From Rhodospirillaceae bacterium (GTDB taxonomy: Bacteria > Pseudomonadota > Alphaproteobacteria > Thalassobaculales > Thalassobaculaceae): DNA of 64,000 nt. The notes below the pieces were generated by a model. The model searched no databases. It was given only the letters and a program-made list of their open reading frames with translations, and was not told the origin of the DNA. A program made the position numbers and the translations under genes. Shown here one piece after another: positions 37,862-46,833 of the stretch (positions are counted from its first letter, which is position 1; each line of letters opens with the position of its first letter). Location of the stretch: assembly GCA_018401495.1 (NCBI GenBank), contig JAGYJX010000006.1, positions 62,001 to 126,000 of the forward strand, read 5' to 3'.

Positions 37862-38230
37862 ATGCGTATCCCGTTCCTGTCGCGTCCCCGCACCCCGATC
37901 AGCAACCGTCGCCGCCAGCGCCGGCTGGAGCCGCACGGCGACAGCTACGCCCGCATCGACGGGCGCGACCACCCGATCCGCAACTGGTCCGAGGACGGCC
38001 TGCTGGTCTCGCCCTACGCCGGGGGCCTCGTCGCCGGCCAGCGCGCCACCCTGTCGATCGTGATCAGCGACTGGCACGATCCCGACGGCGCGCTGCGGAT
38101 CGACGGCCTGGCGGTCACCGTGCTGCGGATCGACCGGTACGGCCTTGCGGTGCGCTTCCGCCGTCTGGAGCGCTACAAGTCGGCCGCCCTCAAGCTACAC
38201 TACGCCCGCAAGCACCGGAGCCCGACGTGA
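37862..38230 (+). CDS. PilZ domain protein
   Basis: 122 residues. The c-di-GMP-binding signature is present: the RxxxR motif in NRRRQRRLEPHG and the second motif D/NxSxxG as NWSEDG (residues 42-47), with beta strands GQRATLSIVI and LAVTVLRIDRYGLAVRF. Likely a c-di-GMP receptor of unknown output. ATG start; the stop overlaps the next gene (GTGA). The weak hydrophobic start MRIPFLSRPR is not a signal peptide. Confidence 0.85.
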   Translation: MRIPFLSRPRTPISNRRRQRRLEPHGDSYARIDGRDHPIRNWSEDGLLVSPYAGGLVAGQRATLSIVISDWHDPDGALRIDGLAVTVLRIDRYGLAVRFRRLERYKSAALKLHYARKHRSPT

Positions 38231-38682
38231 CCGACGCCGTTCGACCGCCCGAGATCTACGTCGACGCCGACGCCTGCCCGGTGCGCGAGGAGATCGTCCG
38301 GGTCGCCGAGCGCCACGGCCTGATCGTGCACCTGGTCAGCAACCGCGGCTTCCGCACCACCGACCGGCCGAACGTCCGCAACGTGCTGGTGTCGGACCGA
38401 CTCGACGCCGCCGACGACTGGATCGCCGAGCGCATCGGCCCCGGCGACGTCGCGGTGACCGGGGACATCCCGCTGGCGGCGCGCTGCCTGGAGAAGGGCG
38501 CGAAGGTCATGGACACCAAGGGCAAGCCGTTCACCGAACACGGCATCGGCATGGCGCTGGCGATGCGCGACCTGATGAGCGACCTGCGCGCCATGGGCGA
38601 GGTCTCCGGCGGCGGCCCCGGCTTCACCCGCCAGGACCGATCGCGGTTCCTCGAGGCGCTCGACCAGGCGGTGCGGCGCTGA
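38227..38682 (+). CDS. DUF188 (YaiI/YqxD, UPF0178) family protein
   Basis: 151 residues. IYVDADACPVREEIVRVAERHG, SNRGFRTTDRPNVRNVLVSD, DDWIAERIGPGDVAVTGDIPLAARCLEKGAKVMDTKG-type motif region and ALAMRDLMSDLRAMGEVSGGGPGF are diagnostic of UPF0178. The conserved Asp cluster resembles PIN-like/NYN nucleases, but activity is not established. GTG start overlaps the PilZ stop, so the two are co-translated. Confidence 0.94.
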   Translation: MTDAVRPPEIYVDADACPVREEIVRVAERHGLIVHLVSNRGFRTTDRPNVRNVLVSDRLDAADDWIAERIGPGDVAVTGDIPLAARCLEKGAKVMDTKGKPFTEHGIGMALAMRDLMSDLRAMGEVSGGGPGFTRQDRSRFLEALDQAVRR

Positions 38683-38762
38683 CATCCGGAAAGCCGAACC
38701 TCTTGGCCGCGCCGCCGGCAACGCCATGTTTACCCGAAACGGATCAGCGACGGAGTGGCGCG

Positions 38763-39945
38763 ATGGCGACGACGGCGGGGCAGAAGATCCACGGTAGCGC
38801 GGCGTCAGGATGGCTCGTCGCGGCGACGCTGGCCGGGCTGCTGCTGGTGCCGGCGCCGGCCGGCGCCCAGGTCCGGGAGCGGGCCGAGGCCTGCGAACTG
38901 GTCGCCGAACAGCGGCTCGGCGGGCTGGCGCATCCCTGGGGGTTGGCGTTTCTGTCGGACGGCAAGGCGCTGGTCACCGAACGGCCGGGCAGACTCCGGC
39001 TCGTCGACCTCGATCGCGGCGCCAGCGTCGTGGTGTCGGGCACCCCATCGGTCGTCGCCAGCGGCCAGGGCGGCATGCTCGACGTCGCCCTGCACCCCGA
39101 ATTCGCCTCGAACCGCCTCGTCTATCTCTCGTTCGCGGCCGGCTACGGCGGCGGTGCCGGCACCGCGGTGGCGCGCGGCCGGCTCGACGAATCGGGCGCC
39201 CAGCCGCGCCTCGACGACGTCGAGGTGATCTTCCGCCTGAACCGTCCAAGCGGCGGTGGCCGGCATTTCGGCTCGCGCCTGGTGTTCGACTCCGAGGGCT
39301 ACCTGTTCGTGACCATCGGCGACCGCGGCGAAGCCGAGCGGGCCCAGGATCCCGACGACCACGCCGGCTCGCTGCTGCGGCTGCTGCGACGATGGCGGCG
39401 TGCCGCCCGACAACCCGTTCGCGTCCGGTGGCGGGGCGCCGGAGATCTGGTCCTTCGGCCATCGCAACGCCCAGGGCATGGCGTTCGACCACGCCGCCGG
39501 CCGGCTCTGGCTGGTCGAGCACGGCGCGCGCGGCGGCGACGAGATCAACCTGCCGGAGCGTGGACGCAACTACGGCTGGCCGCGCATTTCCTACGGCATC
39601 GACTACTCGGGCGCGAAGATCGGCGAGGGCACCGCCGCCCCCGGGCTCGAGCAGCCGGTGTTCCACTGGGACCCGTCGATCGCGCCGTCGGGCATGGCGG
39701 TGGTCTCGGGGCCGCTGTTCCCGGGGTGGCGCGGCGACCTGCTGGTCGGCGCCCTCAAGGACCGGATGCTGGTCCGTCTCGACGTCGAGGGCGACCGGGT
39801 GGTTGGCGAGGAGCGGCTGTTCCGCGGCGATTTCGGTCGACTCCGCGATGTCCGGATCGGCCCTGACGGGGCGATCTGGCTGCTGACCGACGCCGCCGAC
39901 GGCGCGCTGATCCGGGTCGTCCCGGCCGCCGGCCGTTGCGGCTGA
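38763..39945 (+). CDS. PQQ-dependent sugar dehydrogenase (soluble aldose dehydrogenase type), frameshifted
   Basis: About 394 residues, secreted. Signal peptide ASGWLVAATLAGLLLVPAPAGAQ. Six-bladed propeller of the GSDH/YliI family: LAHPWGLAFLSDGKALVTERPGRL, GQGGMLDVALHPEF, RPSGGGRHFGSRLVF, GYLFVTIGDRGE, and after a slip near 39385 NPFASGGGAPEIWSFGHRNAQGMAFD, WLVEHGARGGDEINL and GRNYGWP. The catalytic His is in GRHFGSR. PQQ biosynthesis genes are not in the window. ATG start. Confidence 0.9.
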
Positions 39946-39972
39946 AGGCCGGCGTCCGTCCAGCCGTCAGTT

Positions 39973-40046
39973 TGCTGCAATGCAACATCGATTTTTCGGA
40001 ATGAGTGATTCTGATTGAAACCAGAATGCTGCACTGCAATATATTG
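39973..40046. promoter_or_regulatory. Pair of TGC/GCA-rich boxes, possible operator
   Basis: TGCTGCAATGCAACA at 39973-39987 recurs as TGCTGCACTGCAATA at 40027-40041 (13 of 15 identical), 54 bases apart. The second runs into a perfect 12-base palindrome (GCAATATATTGC, 40035-40046). A hairpin ATTCTG ... CAGAAT lies between them. This AT-rich patch in a GC-rich genome precedes the thioesterase and cupin genes. The boxes remind me of TGC-rich sites of the polyhydroxybutyrate regulator PhaR, recalled from memory and uncertain. Confidence 0.4.
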
Positions 40047-40113
40047 CTCAGATCAAGGAGCGGCCCGGGGTGGAGGCGCGCGAGACTGAGCATCCACCGC
40101 TTCGGAGGCTCCC

Positions 40114-40563
40114 GTGCCCCAGACGATCCGGACCATCCCCCACGCGCGCGCCAGTTGGCCCGCCGAGACGCCGCGCGATGAACCGGTCGTCACGCTGCGC
40201 GCCGCCGCCGGTGATGGCGACGGAAATGGCCTGGTGGGCGGCGCCCGGATCCGCTCGATCATGGAGACTGCCGCCGCCGGAACCGCGGCCGGCATATCGA
40301 ACGGTCCGGTCGTTGCCGTCGCGGTGTCGGCCATCGCCATGGTCAAGCCGGTGATGGTGGGCGACGTGATCGCCTGCCACGCCGATGTGGCGCGGATCGG
40401 CACCAGCTCGATCACCCTGGCGGTGGAAGTCCTGGTCCGCCGCCAGGGTCTGGGCGCGCCCGAGCGGGTCGCCGCCGCCGACTACACCTACATGGCGGTC
40501 GACGGCGACGGACGCCCGCGCCCGGTGCTGGAGCTTGGTCCGCGCGGTCGAACGTTGCCATGA
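40114..40563 (+). CDS. Hotdog-fold acyl-CoA thioesterase (YciA-like)
   Basis: 149 residues. The core matches the acyl-CoA hydrolase hotdog fold: GNGLVGGARIRSIMETAAAGTAAG, VVAVAVSAIAMVKPVMVGDVIACHADVARIGTSSITLAVEVLVRR, then ADYTYMAVDGDGRPRP. The segment that normally holds GDIFGG followed by a catalytic Asp reads GNGLVGG with Glu in the downstream position (IMETA), so activity needs confirmation. GTG start. A cupin gene follows 30 bases downstream. Confidence 0.75.
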   Translation: MPQTIRTIPHARASWPAETPRDEPVVTLRAAAGDGDGNGLVGGARIRSIMETAAAGTAAGISNGPVVAVAVSAIAMVKPVMVGDVIACHADVARIGTSSITLAVEVLVRRQGLGAPERVAAADYTYMAVDGDGRPRPVLELGPRGRTLP

Positions 40564-40593
40564 TCCGGTGGACCCTGCCGCCGGAGCGACGCC

Positions 40594-40968
40594 ATGGATG
40601 CCGACGACCTGATTCAGGATTTCGACTCGATCCCCGCCTACTCGCCGCCGCTGCACGACGGCACGGTGAACCGACGGCTGGTCGACGGCGAGCTCGGCGC
40701 CGGCGTCGAGGTGATCCAGGGGCGCCTCGCCCCCGGCGGCACCGCCAGCCGTCACAAGCACCGCGTTTCCTGGCAGATCATCCTGGTGCAGGCGGGGCGG
40801 GCGCGGATCGCGCTCGGCGACGACGTGGTCCGGGAGGTCGGTCCCGGCACCGTCGTTCGGATCCCGCCGATGATGCCCCACCAGGTCGAGATCCTCGGCG
40901 ACGAAACCGCCGAACTGATCGTGATCTACAGCCCGCCGCTGGAACCCGACGGCTTCATCCCCGCGTAA
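40594..40968 (+). CDS. Cupin-domain protein
   Basis: 124 residues. Small single-domain cupin: GRLAPGGTASRHKHRVSWQIILVQAGRARIALG carries the first motif (H-x-H and the later Gln), and VVRIPPMMPHQVEILGDE carries the second (P..PH). Such proteins bind a metal and act as enzymes or regulatory domains; the substrate is unknown. ATG start, probably co-transcribed with the thioesterase gene. Confidence 0.82.
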   Translation: MDADDLIQDFDSIPAYSPPLHDGTVNRRLVDGELGAGVEVIQGRLAPGGTASRHKHRVSWQIILVQAGRARIALGDDVVREVGPGTVVRIPPMMPHQVEILGDETAELIVIYSPPLEPDGFIPA

Positions 40969-41134
40969 GCGGCGGGCGGGATTAAAACGAGCGTATCTCC
41001 CGTCAGTAGGCACGCTCGGCTGCCTGCCACCGTCGCTCTGTCGGGCCCTCGGATAGCCGCGGCTCTGCGCCACGGCTTCCGGGGCGGCTGACTGTGGAGG
41101 GGGCGGTCGGGACCCGAACCCGCCGGCGCCGACC

Positions 41135-41611
41135 TCAGGCCAGCGCCAGCTCGACCTCGACGGGCAGGTCGGCCCAATCCTCGTCGCGGTCGCCGCCGTC
41201 GTTGAACATCACGGTGGCGAACACCGCCCCGCGGTCCAGCACGGTCATCGGATGGTGCCACACGCCGGCGCGGTAGTTGATCCCGGTGCGGCCGTCGACC
41301 AGGAACAGCCGGGCGCTGAACAGGTCCGGCCCGCCGCTGGCGTCGTCGGGCGCCACCATGACCACGTAGCGCGCCACGTCGACCGGCAGGAACGACTGGC
41401 TGGAGAACGCGTGCCGCTCCATGACGCGGGTCCGCAGCGGCAGCGCGCTCGGCGCGGTCAGGCTGGTGCGGAAGCACAGCTCGGCGCGGTGCGGGCGCAG
41501 GTTCTCGGCGAAAGCCGAGTAGTCGACCCGCCCGGGTTCGCCCGGCAGCGCCAGGATCTGCCCGAACGGGGCGAACGCCGCCTCGCTGATCTGTTCTGCC
41601 ACCAGTCTCAT
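41135..41611 (-). CDS. allA: Ureidoglycolate lyase
   Basis: 158 residues. AllA family: LVAEQISEAAFAPFGQILALPG, FRTSLTAPSALPLRTRVMERHAFSSQSFLPVDVARYVVMVAP, then LFLVDGRTGINYRAGVWHHPMTVLDRGAVFATVMF, the signature with the conserved Tyr, Trp and His. Releases urea from ureidoglycolate in allantoin and purine breakdown. No other allantoin genes lie in the window. Follows the gamma-glutamylcyclotransferase gene by 3 bases. Confidence 0.93.
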   Translation of the reverse strand: MRLVAEQISEAAFAPFGQILALPGEPGRVDYSAFAENLRPHRAELCFRTSLTAPSALPLRTRVMERHAFSSQSFLPVDVARYVVMVAPDDASGGPDLFSARLFLVDGRTGINYRAGVWHHPMTVLDRGAVFATVMFNDGGDRDEDWADLPVEVELALA

Positions 41612-41614
41612 CGC

Positions 41615-42149
41615 TCAGCCCTCTGCCGCCGGTGCGAGTTGCGGGTCGCGGACCAGGATGCCCTCGGCGCGCAACCGTTCCCGCGTCTCGACCCAGACCG
41701 GCTCGGCCTCGTGCGGTGTCAGGCGACCGTAGCAGGACAGGTAGACCCGCGACAGCTCGAGGAAGCCGCGCTTGTGGCGGACCGCCCAGCGCGCCAGGTC
41801 CCAGGGCTCGTCGGAGCCCTGCACCCCGTCCTCGGCGCCGCAGAACACCGCGTCGGTCGCCCGGCCGTCGGCCAAGCACCGGGCGGCACGGCGCCAGATC
41901 GTAGTCGTAATCCTCGAAGAACAGGATGCGCGAATCCTCCTCGGCGGTCGCGGTCTCGAACACCACGCCGTCGACCGCCGAGCCGGGGTCGGCCACCAGG
42001 ATCGGGAAGCTGTCGCGCAGGATCCGGACCCGCCGGAAACCGGACAGCCGGGCTGGCGCCAGGGCGTCTGCCGCCACCGGCCGGTCCAGCACCAGCTGGA
42101 GCACGTCCCGGTCCATCAGCGTGCCAAAAAAGAAGTACCGCGTGCTCAT
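41615..42149 (-). CDS. Gamma-glutamylcyclotransferase-like (AIG2) protein, frameshifted
   Basis: About 178 residues. MSTRYFFFGTLMDRDVLQLVL contains the YGTL-type substrate loop (here FFFGTLMD), then FRRVRILRDSFPILVADPG and ILFFEDYDYDLAPC, where the Glu in FEDYDY is the expected catalytic acid. After a slip near 41880 the rest continues in another frame (GSDEPWDLARWAVRHKRGFLELSRVYL). Neighbour of allA on the same strand. Known family role is glutathione-related or amine cleavage; the exact substrate is unknown. Confidence 0.84.
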
Positions 42150-42286
42150 GGGCGCGTCCTCTCACCCGGGATCGGCGGCGGACCATACAGGCAGCGTTCC
42201 CCCGGCTCAACGCCCGGATCGGTATCCTCCCGTGACCCCCGGCCGCGCGCCGGCTACCCTGGGCGTTTGACGGCGGGGGAGGCATC

Positions 42287-43256
42287 ATGGTTCCGGCGTT
42301 ATGGGGGCGGCGGCTGCCGAACTTCGTGACCTACGATCGGACCGGGCGGCGTTTCGAGTATCACCGGGACGTCACGGGCGGCCCGACGGTGCTGGCGGCT
42401 GGCCTGGACGCGGCGACCGCCGGACGCCTGGTGGCGACGGTTCGGGGAAGGGCGACGGTGCTGCTGATCGACGCGTCGCCCGAGAACGGCGACGACATCC
42501 CGGGGACGCGGGCGCTCCGGGATCCCGACGCCGGCATCCGGTCGGCGCTGTTTCAGGGGCAGGACGGCAGCGCCTCGGCGATCCTGGCTGATCCGGCCCA
42601 GCGCTTGCTGGACCGGGTCTCGCCGGACCCGGCCGGTCTGGAGCGTCTCGATGCCGCCTTGGCGGCGCTTGGCGCGACCGCCGGCCGGCGAGCGTCGCGC
42701 AACCGCTCCGGTGATGTTGCTGCCGAACCTCCTCGATCCGGACCTCCGGCGGCGCCTGGTCGAGGCGTTCGAGGTCGACCACCGGGAAGGCACGGTCGCC
42801 ATCCTTGGCAGCGACGGCTCGGCCCGGATGGTGGAGATGCCCGACCGCAAGCGGCGGCGCGACCTGACACTCGAACGAGCGGATCCGCTCTACGCCGAGG
42901 TCGCCGCGGCGCTTGCCGCCCGGCTGATGCCGGAACTCTGGAAGGCGTGGTGGATAGACCGACTGCGAACCGAGGCCTTCTACGTGGCCTGCTACCAGGC
43001 CGACCGGAACGATTTCTTCGCGCCGCATCGCGACAACAACCTGCCCAACACGGCCCACCGTCGGGTGGCGGTCAGCGTCGAGTTGAACGACGACTACGAC
43101 GGCGGCGGACTGGTGTTCCCGGAGTACAGCGACGACCGCTGGCGGGCCCCGGCCGGCGGCGGCCTCGCCTTCTCGTGCTCGCTGCTGCACGAGGCGGTTC
43201 CGGTGACCGCCGGTCGGCGCTATGTCCTGCTGGCTTTCCTGACGGCTCCGCGGTGA
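42287..43256 (+). CDS. Fusion of redoxin-like domain and 2OG-Fe(II) oxygenase, frameshifted
   Basis: About 322 residues. The N-terminal 130 residues begin MVPALWGRRLPNFVTYDRTGRRFEYHRD and TVLAAGLDAATAGRLVATV; this resembles a peroxiredoxin (AhpC/TSA) fold but shows no Cys at the usual active-site place. After a slip near 42700 a prolyl-4-hydroxylase-type domain follows: MLLPNLLDPDLRRRLVEAFE, iron ligands H and D in FFAPHRDNNLPNTAHRR, VELNDDYDGGGLVFPEY and the distal His and 2OG Arg in SLLHEAVPVTAGRRYVLLAF. The oxygenase assignment is firm; the redoxin-like one is moderate. Next to hemH on the same strand. Confidence 0.82.
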
Positions 43257-43351
43257 CCGTGGCGCTTCCCTATCGCGATGATCGGCATCGGCCGGTTGAC
43301 GGACACGTCGCGAACGCGCATTTCGAGCGCTGCTGAAAGGAGATCGCGCCC

Positions 43352-44404
43352 ATGTCCCTGCGCGTCGTCAAGGCCGTCCCGGGCGTGCCGGACCATCCGA
43401 CCGTCCGCCTCGGCCGGGTCGGCGTCCTGCTGGTCAATCTGGGCACCCCGGATTCCACCAGCGTTCCCGACATCCGGCGCTATCTGGCGGAGTTCCTGTC
43501 GGACCGCCGGGTGATCGAGATCAACCCCCTGCTCTGGAAGCTGATCCTGCACGGGGTCATCCTGCGCACCCGACCGCCCAAGACCGCCGAGGCCTACCGG
43601 GCGATCTGGATGACGGAGACCGACGAGTCGCCGCTGCGCTTCCACACCAGGGCGACCGCCGAGGCGCTGCAGGCCCGGCTCGATCCCGAAGCCGCCACGG
43701 TGCGGGTCGACTGGGCCATGCGCTACGGCAACCCGGCGATCCGGGACCGCCTGGTGGCGCTTCAGGACGAGGGCTGCGACCGCATCCTGGTGCTGCCGCT
43801 GTACCCGCAATACGCCGCCTCGACCACCGCGACGGTGGTCGACGAGGTCGCCCGCCACATGCTCGACGCACGCTGGCAACCGGCGATCCGCACGGCCCCG
43901 GCCTTTCACGACGACCCGGCCTACGTGGAGGCAGTCGCGGCCGGGATCCGGGACCATCTGGCGACCCTCGACTGGGAGCCGGAGGTCATTCTCGCCTCGT
44001 TCCACGGCCTGCCGAAGCGCTACCTGACGCTCGGCGATCCCTACCACTGCCACTGCGCCAAGACCGCCCGCCTGGTGCGCGAGCGCCTGGGCCTGGAGCC
44101 GTCGCGGCTCAAGCTGACCTTCCAGTCCCGGTTCGGGCGCGAGGAGTGGCTGCGCCCGTACACCGACGAGACCATCACCGAATTGGCGACCGCGGGGATC
44201 AAGCGGCTGGCGGTGGTGATGCCGGGCTTCGTCGCCGATTGCGTCGAGACCCTCGAGGAGATCTCGATCCAGGCCCGGGAGACCTTCGAGCACGCCGGCG
44301 GCACGCATTTCAGCGCGGTGCCGTGCCTGAACTCGAGCGACGGGGCGATCACGCTCTACGAGACCCTGGTCCGGCGCGAGCTCGCCGGCTGGTGGCCCTC
44401 GTGA
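43352..44404 (+). CDS. hemH: Ferrochelatase
   Basis: 350 residues. Inserts Fe2+ into protoporphyrin IX at the membrane surface. RVGVLLVNLGTPDSTSVPDIRRYLAEFLSDRRV is the standard start region, DRILVLPLYPQYAASTTATV and ILASFHGLPKRYLTLGDPYHCHC hold the catalytic His, SRFGREEWLRPYTDETI is conserved, and MPGFVADCVETLEEI contains the conserved Glu. ATG after AAAGGAGATCG. Intact. Supplies heme for the oxidase cluster, though in a separate transcription unit. Confidence 0.97.
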   Translation: MSLRVVKAVPGVPDHPTVRLGRVGVLLVNLGTPDSTSVPDIRRYLAEFLSDRRVIEINPLLWKLILHGVILRTRPPKTAEAYRAIWMTETDESPLRFHTRATAEALQARLDPEAATVRVDWAMRYGNPAIRDRLVALQDEGCDRILVLPLYPQYAASTTATVVDEVARHMLDARWQPAIRTAPAFHDDPAYVEAVAAGIRDHLATLDWEPEVILASFHGLPKRYLTLGDPYHCHCAKTARLVRERLGLEPSRLKLTFQSRFGREEWLRPYTDETITELATAGIKRLAVVMPGFVADCVETLEEISIQARETFEHAGGTHFSAVPCLNSSDGAITLYETLVRRELAGWWPS

Positions 44405-45016
44405 GGCGTGGTGGATTTGGCCGGCGTCGGTGCCCGGCTGACTGAGCGGGTCGGCCCGCCTGGTGCCTGATTGATACGATGAATTGGTAGATGGGCACTG
44501 ATCGAGCTGCGCCTTGAGTTGATGCACGTCCGATCCGGTCACCCAGCTTCGCGGACCGTCAACGTCCCGCAGTGTCGCTACCGGTCAGCCAGCGGAAGCC
44601 GAGCGCGACGGCCGCGGCTGCTCGAGGGGCCGAGCGATGCGGACGGCGCTTCGCGCCGATGCTGCCGACGGTGAGGCGGAGTGGCCGTCCCGGATTTCGA
44701 CCGCGACTGGCGCGCGCTTCGTCCGGGATGCACGGCAAGCCGGCGGATGGGCAAGGACCGGCAAAGCGCCCTGTCAGCGACCTGGCGCCCACCGGCTGAT
44801 GATCGTCATCACCGGCCTGACAGCGCAGCGATCGAGCCGAGGATCCACCGCGACCAGCTGGGCCGTGTGATTGGTGAGATCGTCTGCACGGAGCACGCCG
44901 CTGGCACCCGTATGTTACGACAGTGCGGATCGACGTCGCCGAGGTACAGCAGACGCATCGACGTGGCGGCTCATCTCGCGGGCTGACGCCCTCCGAGTTG
45001 CCGACCTCCTGACCAG
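44405..45016. other. Intergenic region without a supportable gene
   Basis: About 610 bases between hemH and the convergent RTX gene. Several short open frames exist on both strands (longest about 100 codons, 44681-44986), but none has a recognisable domain, good ribosome site or plausible composition. It may be non-coding, or a decayed gene. No tRNA or repeat was recognised. Confidence 0.5.
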
Positions 45017-45760
45017 CTAAAGCCCCGACACCGCCACGTCGTCAGGGTCGCCGACGCCGATCAGCGTGATCCGCGTGCCGGTGCTCAGGCGCAGCACCGT
45101 GTCGTCGCCGAAATCCATGCGCCGCGCCACCGTCACCCCGGCGGCCAGCAGGATCTGGTCGACCGCGACGTCGAAGTCGCGGATCACGTCGCTGCCGTCG
45201 TCGGCGTTGCGGTACACGAAGGCGTCGCTGCCGTCGCCGCCGAACAGCGTGTCGTCGCCGTCGCCGCCGGTCAGCCGGTCGTTGCCCTGGCCGCCATACA
45301 GCACGTCGTCGCCGTCGCCGCCGTCGAGCCGATCGTCGCCCTGGTTGCCGTAGATCAGATCCTCGCCGGCCCCGCCGGACAGCGTGTCGCGGCCGTCCAG
45401 AAGGATAGCGACGCCATTGCGGAGCACGTAGACCGGCTCCGAGTTGGCGCCGCCGAACAGGGTGTCGTCGCCGTCGCCGCCGCGCAGCAGGTCGTCGTCG
45501 CGGCCGCCGTAGAGCAGGTCGTCGCCGTCGCCGCCGTCGAGGGTGTCGAGTCCGGCGTTGCCGTACAGGATGTCGTCGTCGCCGCGACCGAACAGCGCGT
45601 CCCAGCCGTCGCCGCCGAACATCCGGTCGGAGCGGGCGCTGCCGGTCAGGGTGTCGTCGTTCAGGGTTCCGACCACCTCGGCGTCGATGTTGATGACGAC
45701 GCTGGGCGAGGATTCGAGCAGGATGGCGCCGAGATAGAGTGGGGCGTCGGTGGTCGGCAT
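45017..45760 (-). CDS. RTX (hemolysin-type calcium-binding repeat) protein
   Basis: 247 residues. No classical signal peptide; starts MPTTDAPLYLGAILLESSPS. Two blocks of Gly/Asp nonapeptides (GGxGxDxLx): one from about RMFGGDGWDALFGRGDDDILYG to DDTLFGG, the other from DTLSGGAGEDLIYGNQGDD to DGSDAFVYR, separated by a short spacer VYVLRNGVAILLDG. The tail SDVIRDFDVAVDQILLAAGV resembles the C-terminal domain of serralysin-type proteins, which serves as the type I secretion signal. No enzymatic domain and no type I exporter genes nearby. Calcium binding is strongly expected; function unknown. Confidence 0.9.
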   Translation of the reverse strand: MPTTDAPLYLGAILLESSPSVVINIDAEVVGTLNDDTLTGSARSDRMFGGDGWDALFGRGDDDILYGNAGLDTLDGGDGDDLLYGGRDDDLLRGGDGDDTLFGGANSEPVYVLRNGVAILLDGRDTLSGGAGEDLIYGNQGDDRLDGGDGDDVLYGGQGNDRLTGGDGDDTLFGGDGSDAFVYRNADDGSDVIRDFDVAVDQILLAAGVTVARRMDFGDDTVLRLSTGTRITLIGVGDPDDVAVSGL

Positions 45761-45826
45761 CGCGGTCTCCGTTTTCGGCCGTGGCGGCCGACCACGGACA
45801 AGCAAGATCCGGTCCAGTCCGGGCCG

Positions 45827-45862
45827 CCAGTCCGCGGGCCAATCCGCGGGCCAATCCGCGGG
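45827..45862. repeat. 12-bp tandem repeat, three units
   Basis: Unit CCAATCCGCGGG, three consecutive copies (the first with one change, CCAGTCCGCGGG). Located in the divergent spacer between the RTX gene and the DMT transporter start. Each unit contains the palindrome CCGCGG, so it could be a protein-binding array or simply slipped-strand DNA. Confidence 0.7.
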
Positions 45863-45939
45863 ATGTCCGAAGCCTCGAACGCACGAACGTGAAAACTCCG
45901 TCGCGGCCGGTGCGCGACGCGCCGGAGGAGCGGTGGGGC

Positions 45940-46809
45940 ATGCTGGGTGACGCGGTCGGACTGGCGCTGCTCGCCGCCGGGTTCTTCGGGCTGGCCCTGG
46001 TGCTCACCCAGTTCGGGCTGCGCAGCGTGCCGCCGCTGCAGGGAGCGGCGGTCAGCGTGACGACGACGGCGGTGGCGTTCCTGTCGACCTCGCCGCTGCT
46101 GGTCGGCTGGTCGGCGGCGACCTGGCCGGCGGTGCTGGTGTTCGTGGCGATCGGCGCGTTGTTTCCGGTGGCGGTGACGATGCTGACCTTTCGCGCCAAC
46201 CAGCGTCTCGGCCCGCACGTCGCCGGCGCGCTCGGCAACCTCGCACCGCTGTTCGCCGTGCTGCTGGCGGCCGCGCTGCTGGGCGAGGTGCCGGGCTGGG
46301 GGCAGGCGGCCGGCGTGGTGGTGGTGGTCGCCGGTGCCACCATCCTGGCGTTGGCGTCGGCCCGTGGTGTCGGCGTCGCCGCCTGGGGGGCGCTGCTGCT
46401 GCCGCTGGCGGCGGCGCTGATCCGCGGCACGGTGCAGCCGGCGGTAAAGATCGGCTTCGAGACCTGGCCCGACCCGTTTGCCGCCGCCACCATCGGTTAT
46501 GCCGTCTCGGCGGTGGTTGTGCTGGCGCTTGCCGGCGCCAGGGGCGGCCTGTCCTTGTCGCGCTCGGACCCGCGGGGCGTGCTGTGGTTCGCCGCCGTCG
46601 GGCTGTGCAACGGCGCCGCGCTGGTGACCATGTACGGCGCCCTGGCGCGCGGCCCGGTGGCGCTGGTAGCGCCGCTGGTCGCCACCTACCCGATTGCCAC
46701 CCTCGTGTTCGGCGGCTTGCTTCTGCGGGGCGCGCGGATCGGACCCCGGGTCGTCGTCGGCGTCGCCGTCACCGTCGCCGGAGTCGCCACGCTGCTGGCG
46801 ACCCGGTGA
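45940..46809 (+). CDS. DMT/EamA superfamily transporter
   Basis: 289 residues, ten hydrophobic helices in two EamA repeats. Features: GLALLAAGFFGLALVLTQFGLRSVPPLQGAAV, FRANQRLGPHVAGALGNLAPLFAVLLAAALLGE, and the second repeat FAAVGLCNGAALVTMYGALARGPVALVAPLVATYPIATLVFGGLLLRG. Drug/metabolite exporter; substrate unknown. The ATG at 45940 has GGAGGAG nine bases upstream, better than the GTG at 45889 or the upstream frame through the tandem repeat. Ends 24 bases before the convergent hydantoinase B stop. Confidence 0.9.
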   Translation: MLGDAVGLALLAAGFFGLALVLTQFGLRSVPPLQGAAVSVTTTAVAFLSTSPLLVGWSAATWPAVLVFVAIGALFPVAVTMLTFRANQRLGPHVAGALGNLAPLFAVLLAAALLGEVPGWGQAAGVVVVVAGATILALASARGVGVAAWGALLLPLAAALIRGTVQPAVKIGFETWPDPFAAATIGYAVSAVVVLALAGARGGLSLSRSDPRGVLWFAAVGLCNGAALVTMYGALARGPVALVAPLVATYPIATLVFGGLLLRGARIGPRVVVGVAVTVAGVATLLATR

Positions 46810-46833
46810 CGGTGGCCGAGAGGTCGTCGCCGG

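Noticed and set aside
41095..41134. Sequence GGTCGGGACCCGAACCC resembling a tRNA T-arm on the minus strand
   Set aside because: The loop would be TTCGGGT instead of TTCRANY, the T stem does not pair fully, and no matching acceptor or anticodon arm could be drawn nearby.
44637..44986. Short open frames between hemH and the RTX gene
   Set aside because: No domain, no convincing ribosome site, and composition typical of chance frames in GC-rich DNA.
45060..45700. Regular short DNA repeats that might look like a CRISPR or satellite array
   Set aside because: They are codon-level repeats of the RTX nonapeptides in a continuous reading frame.
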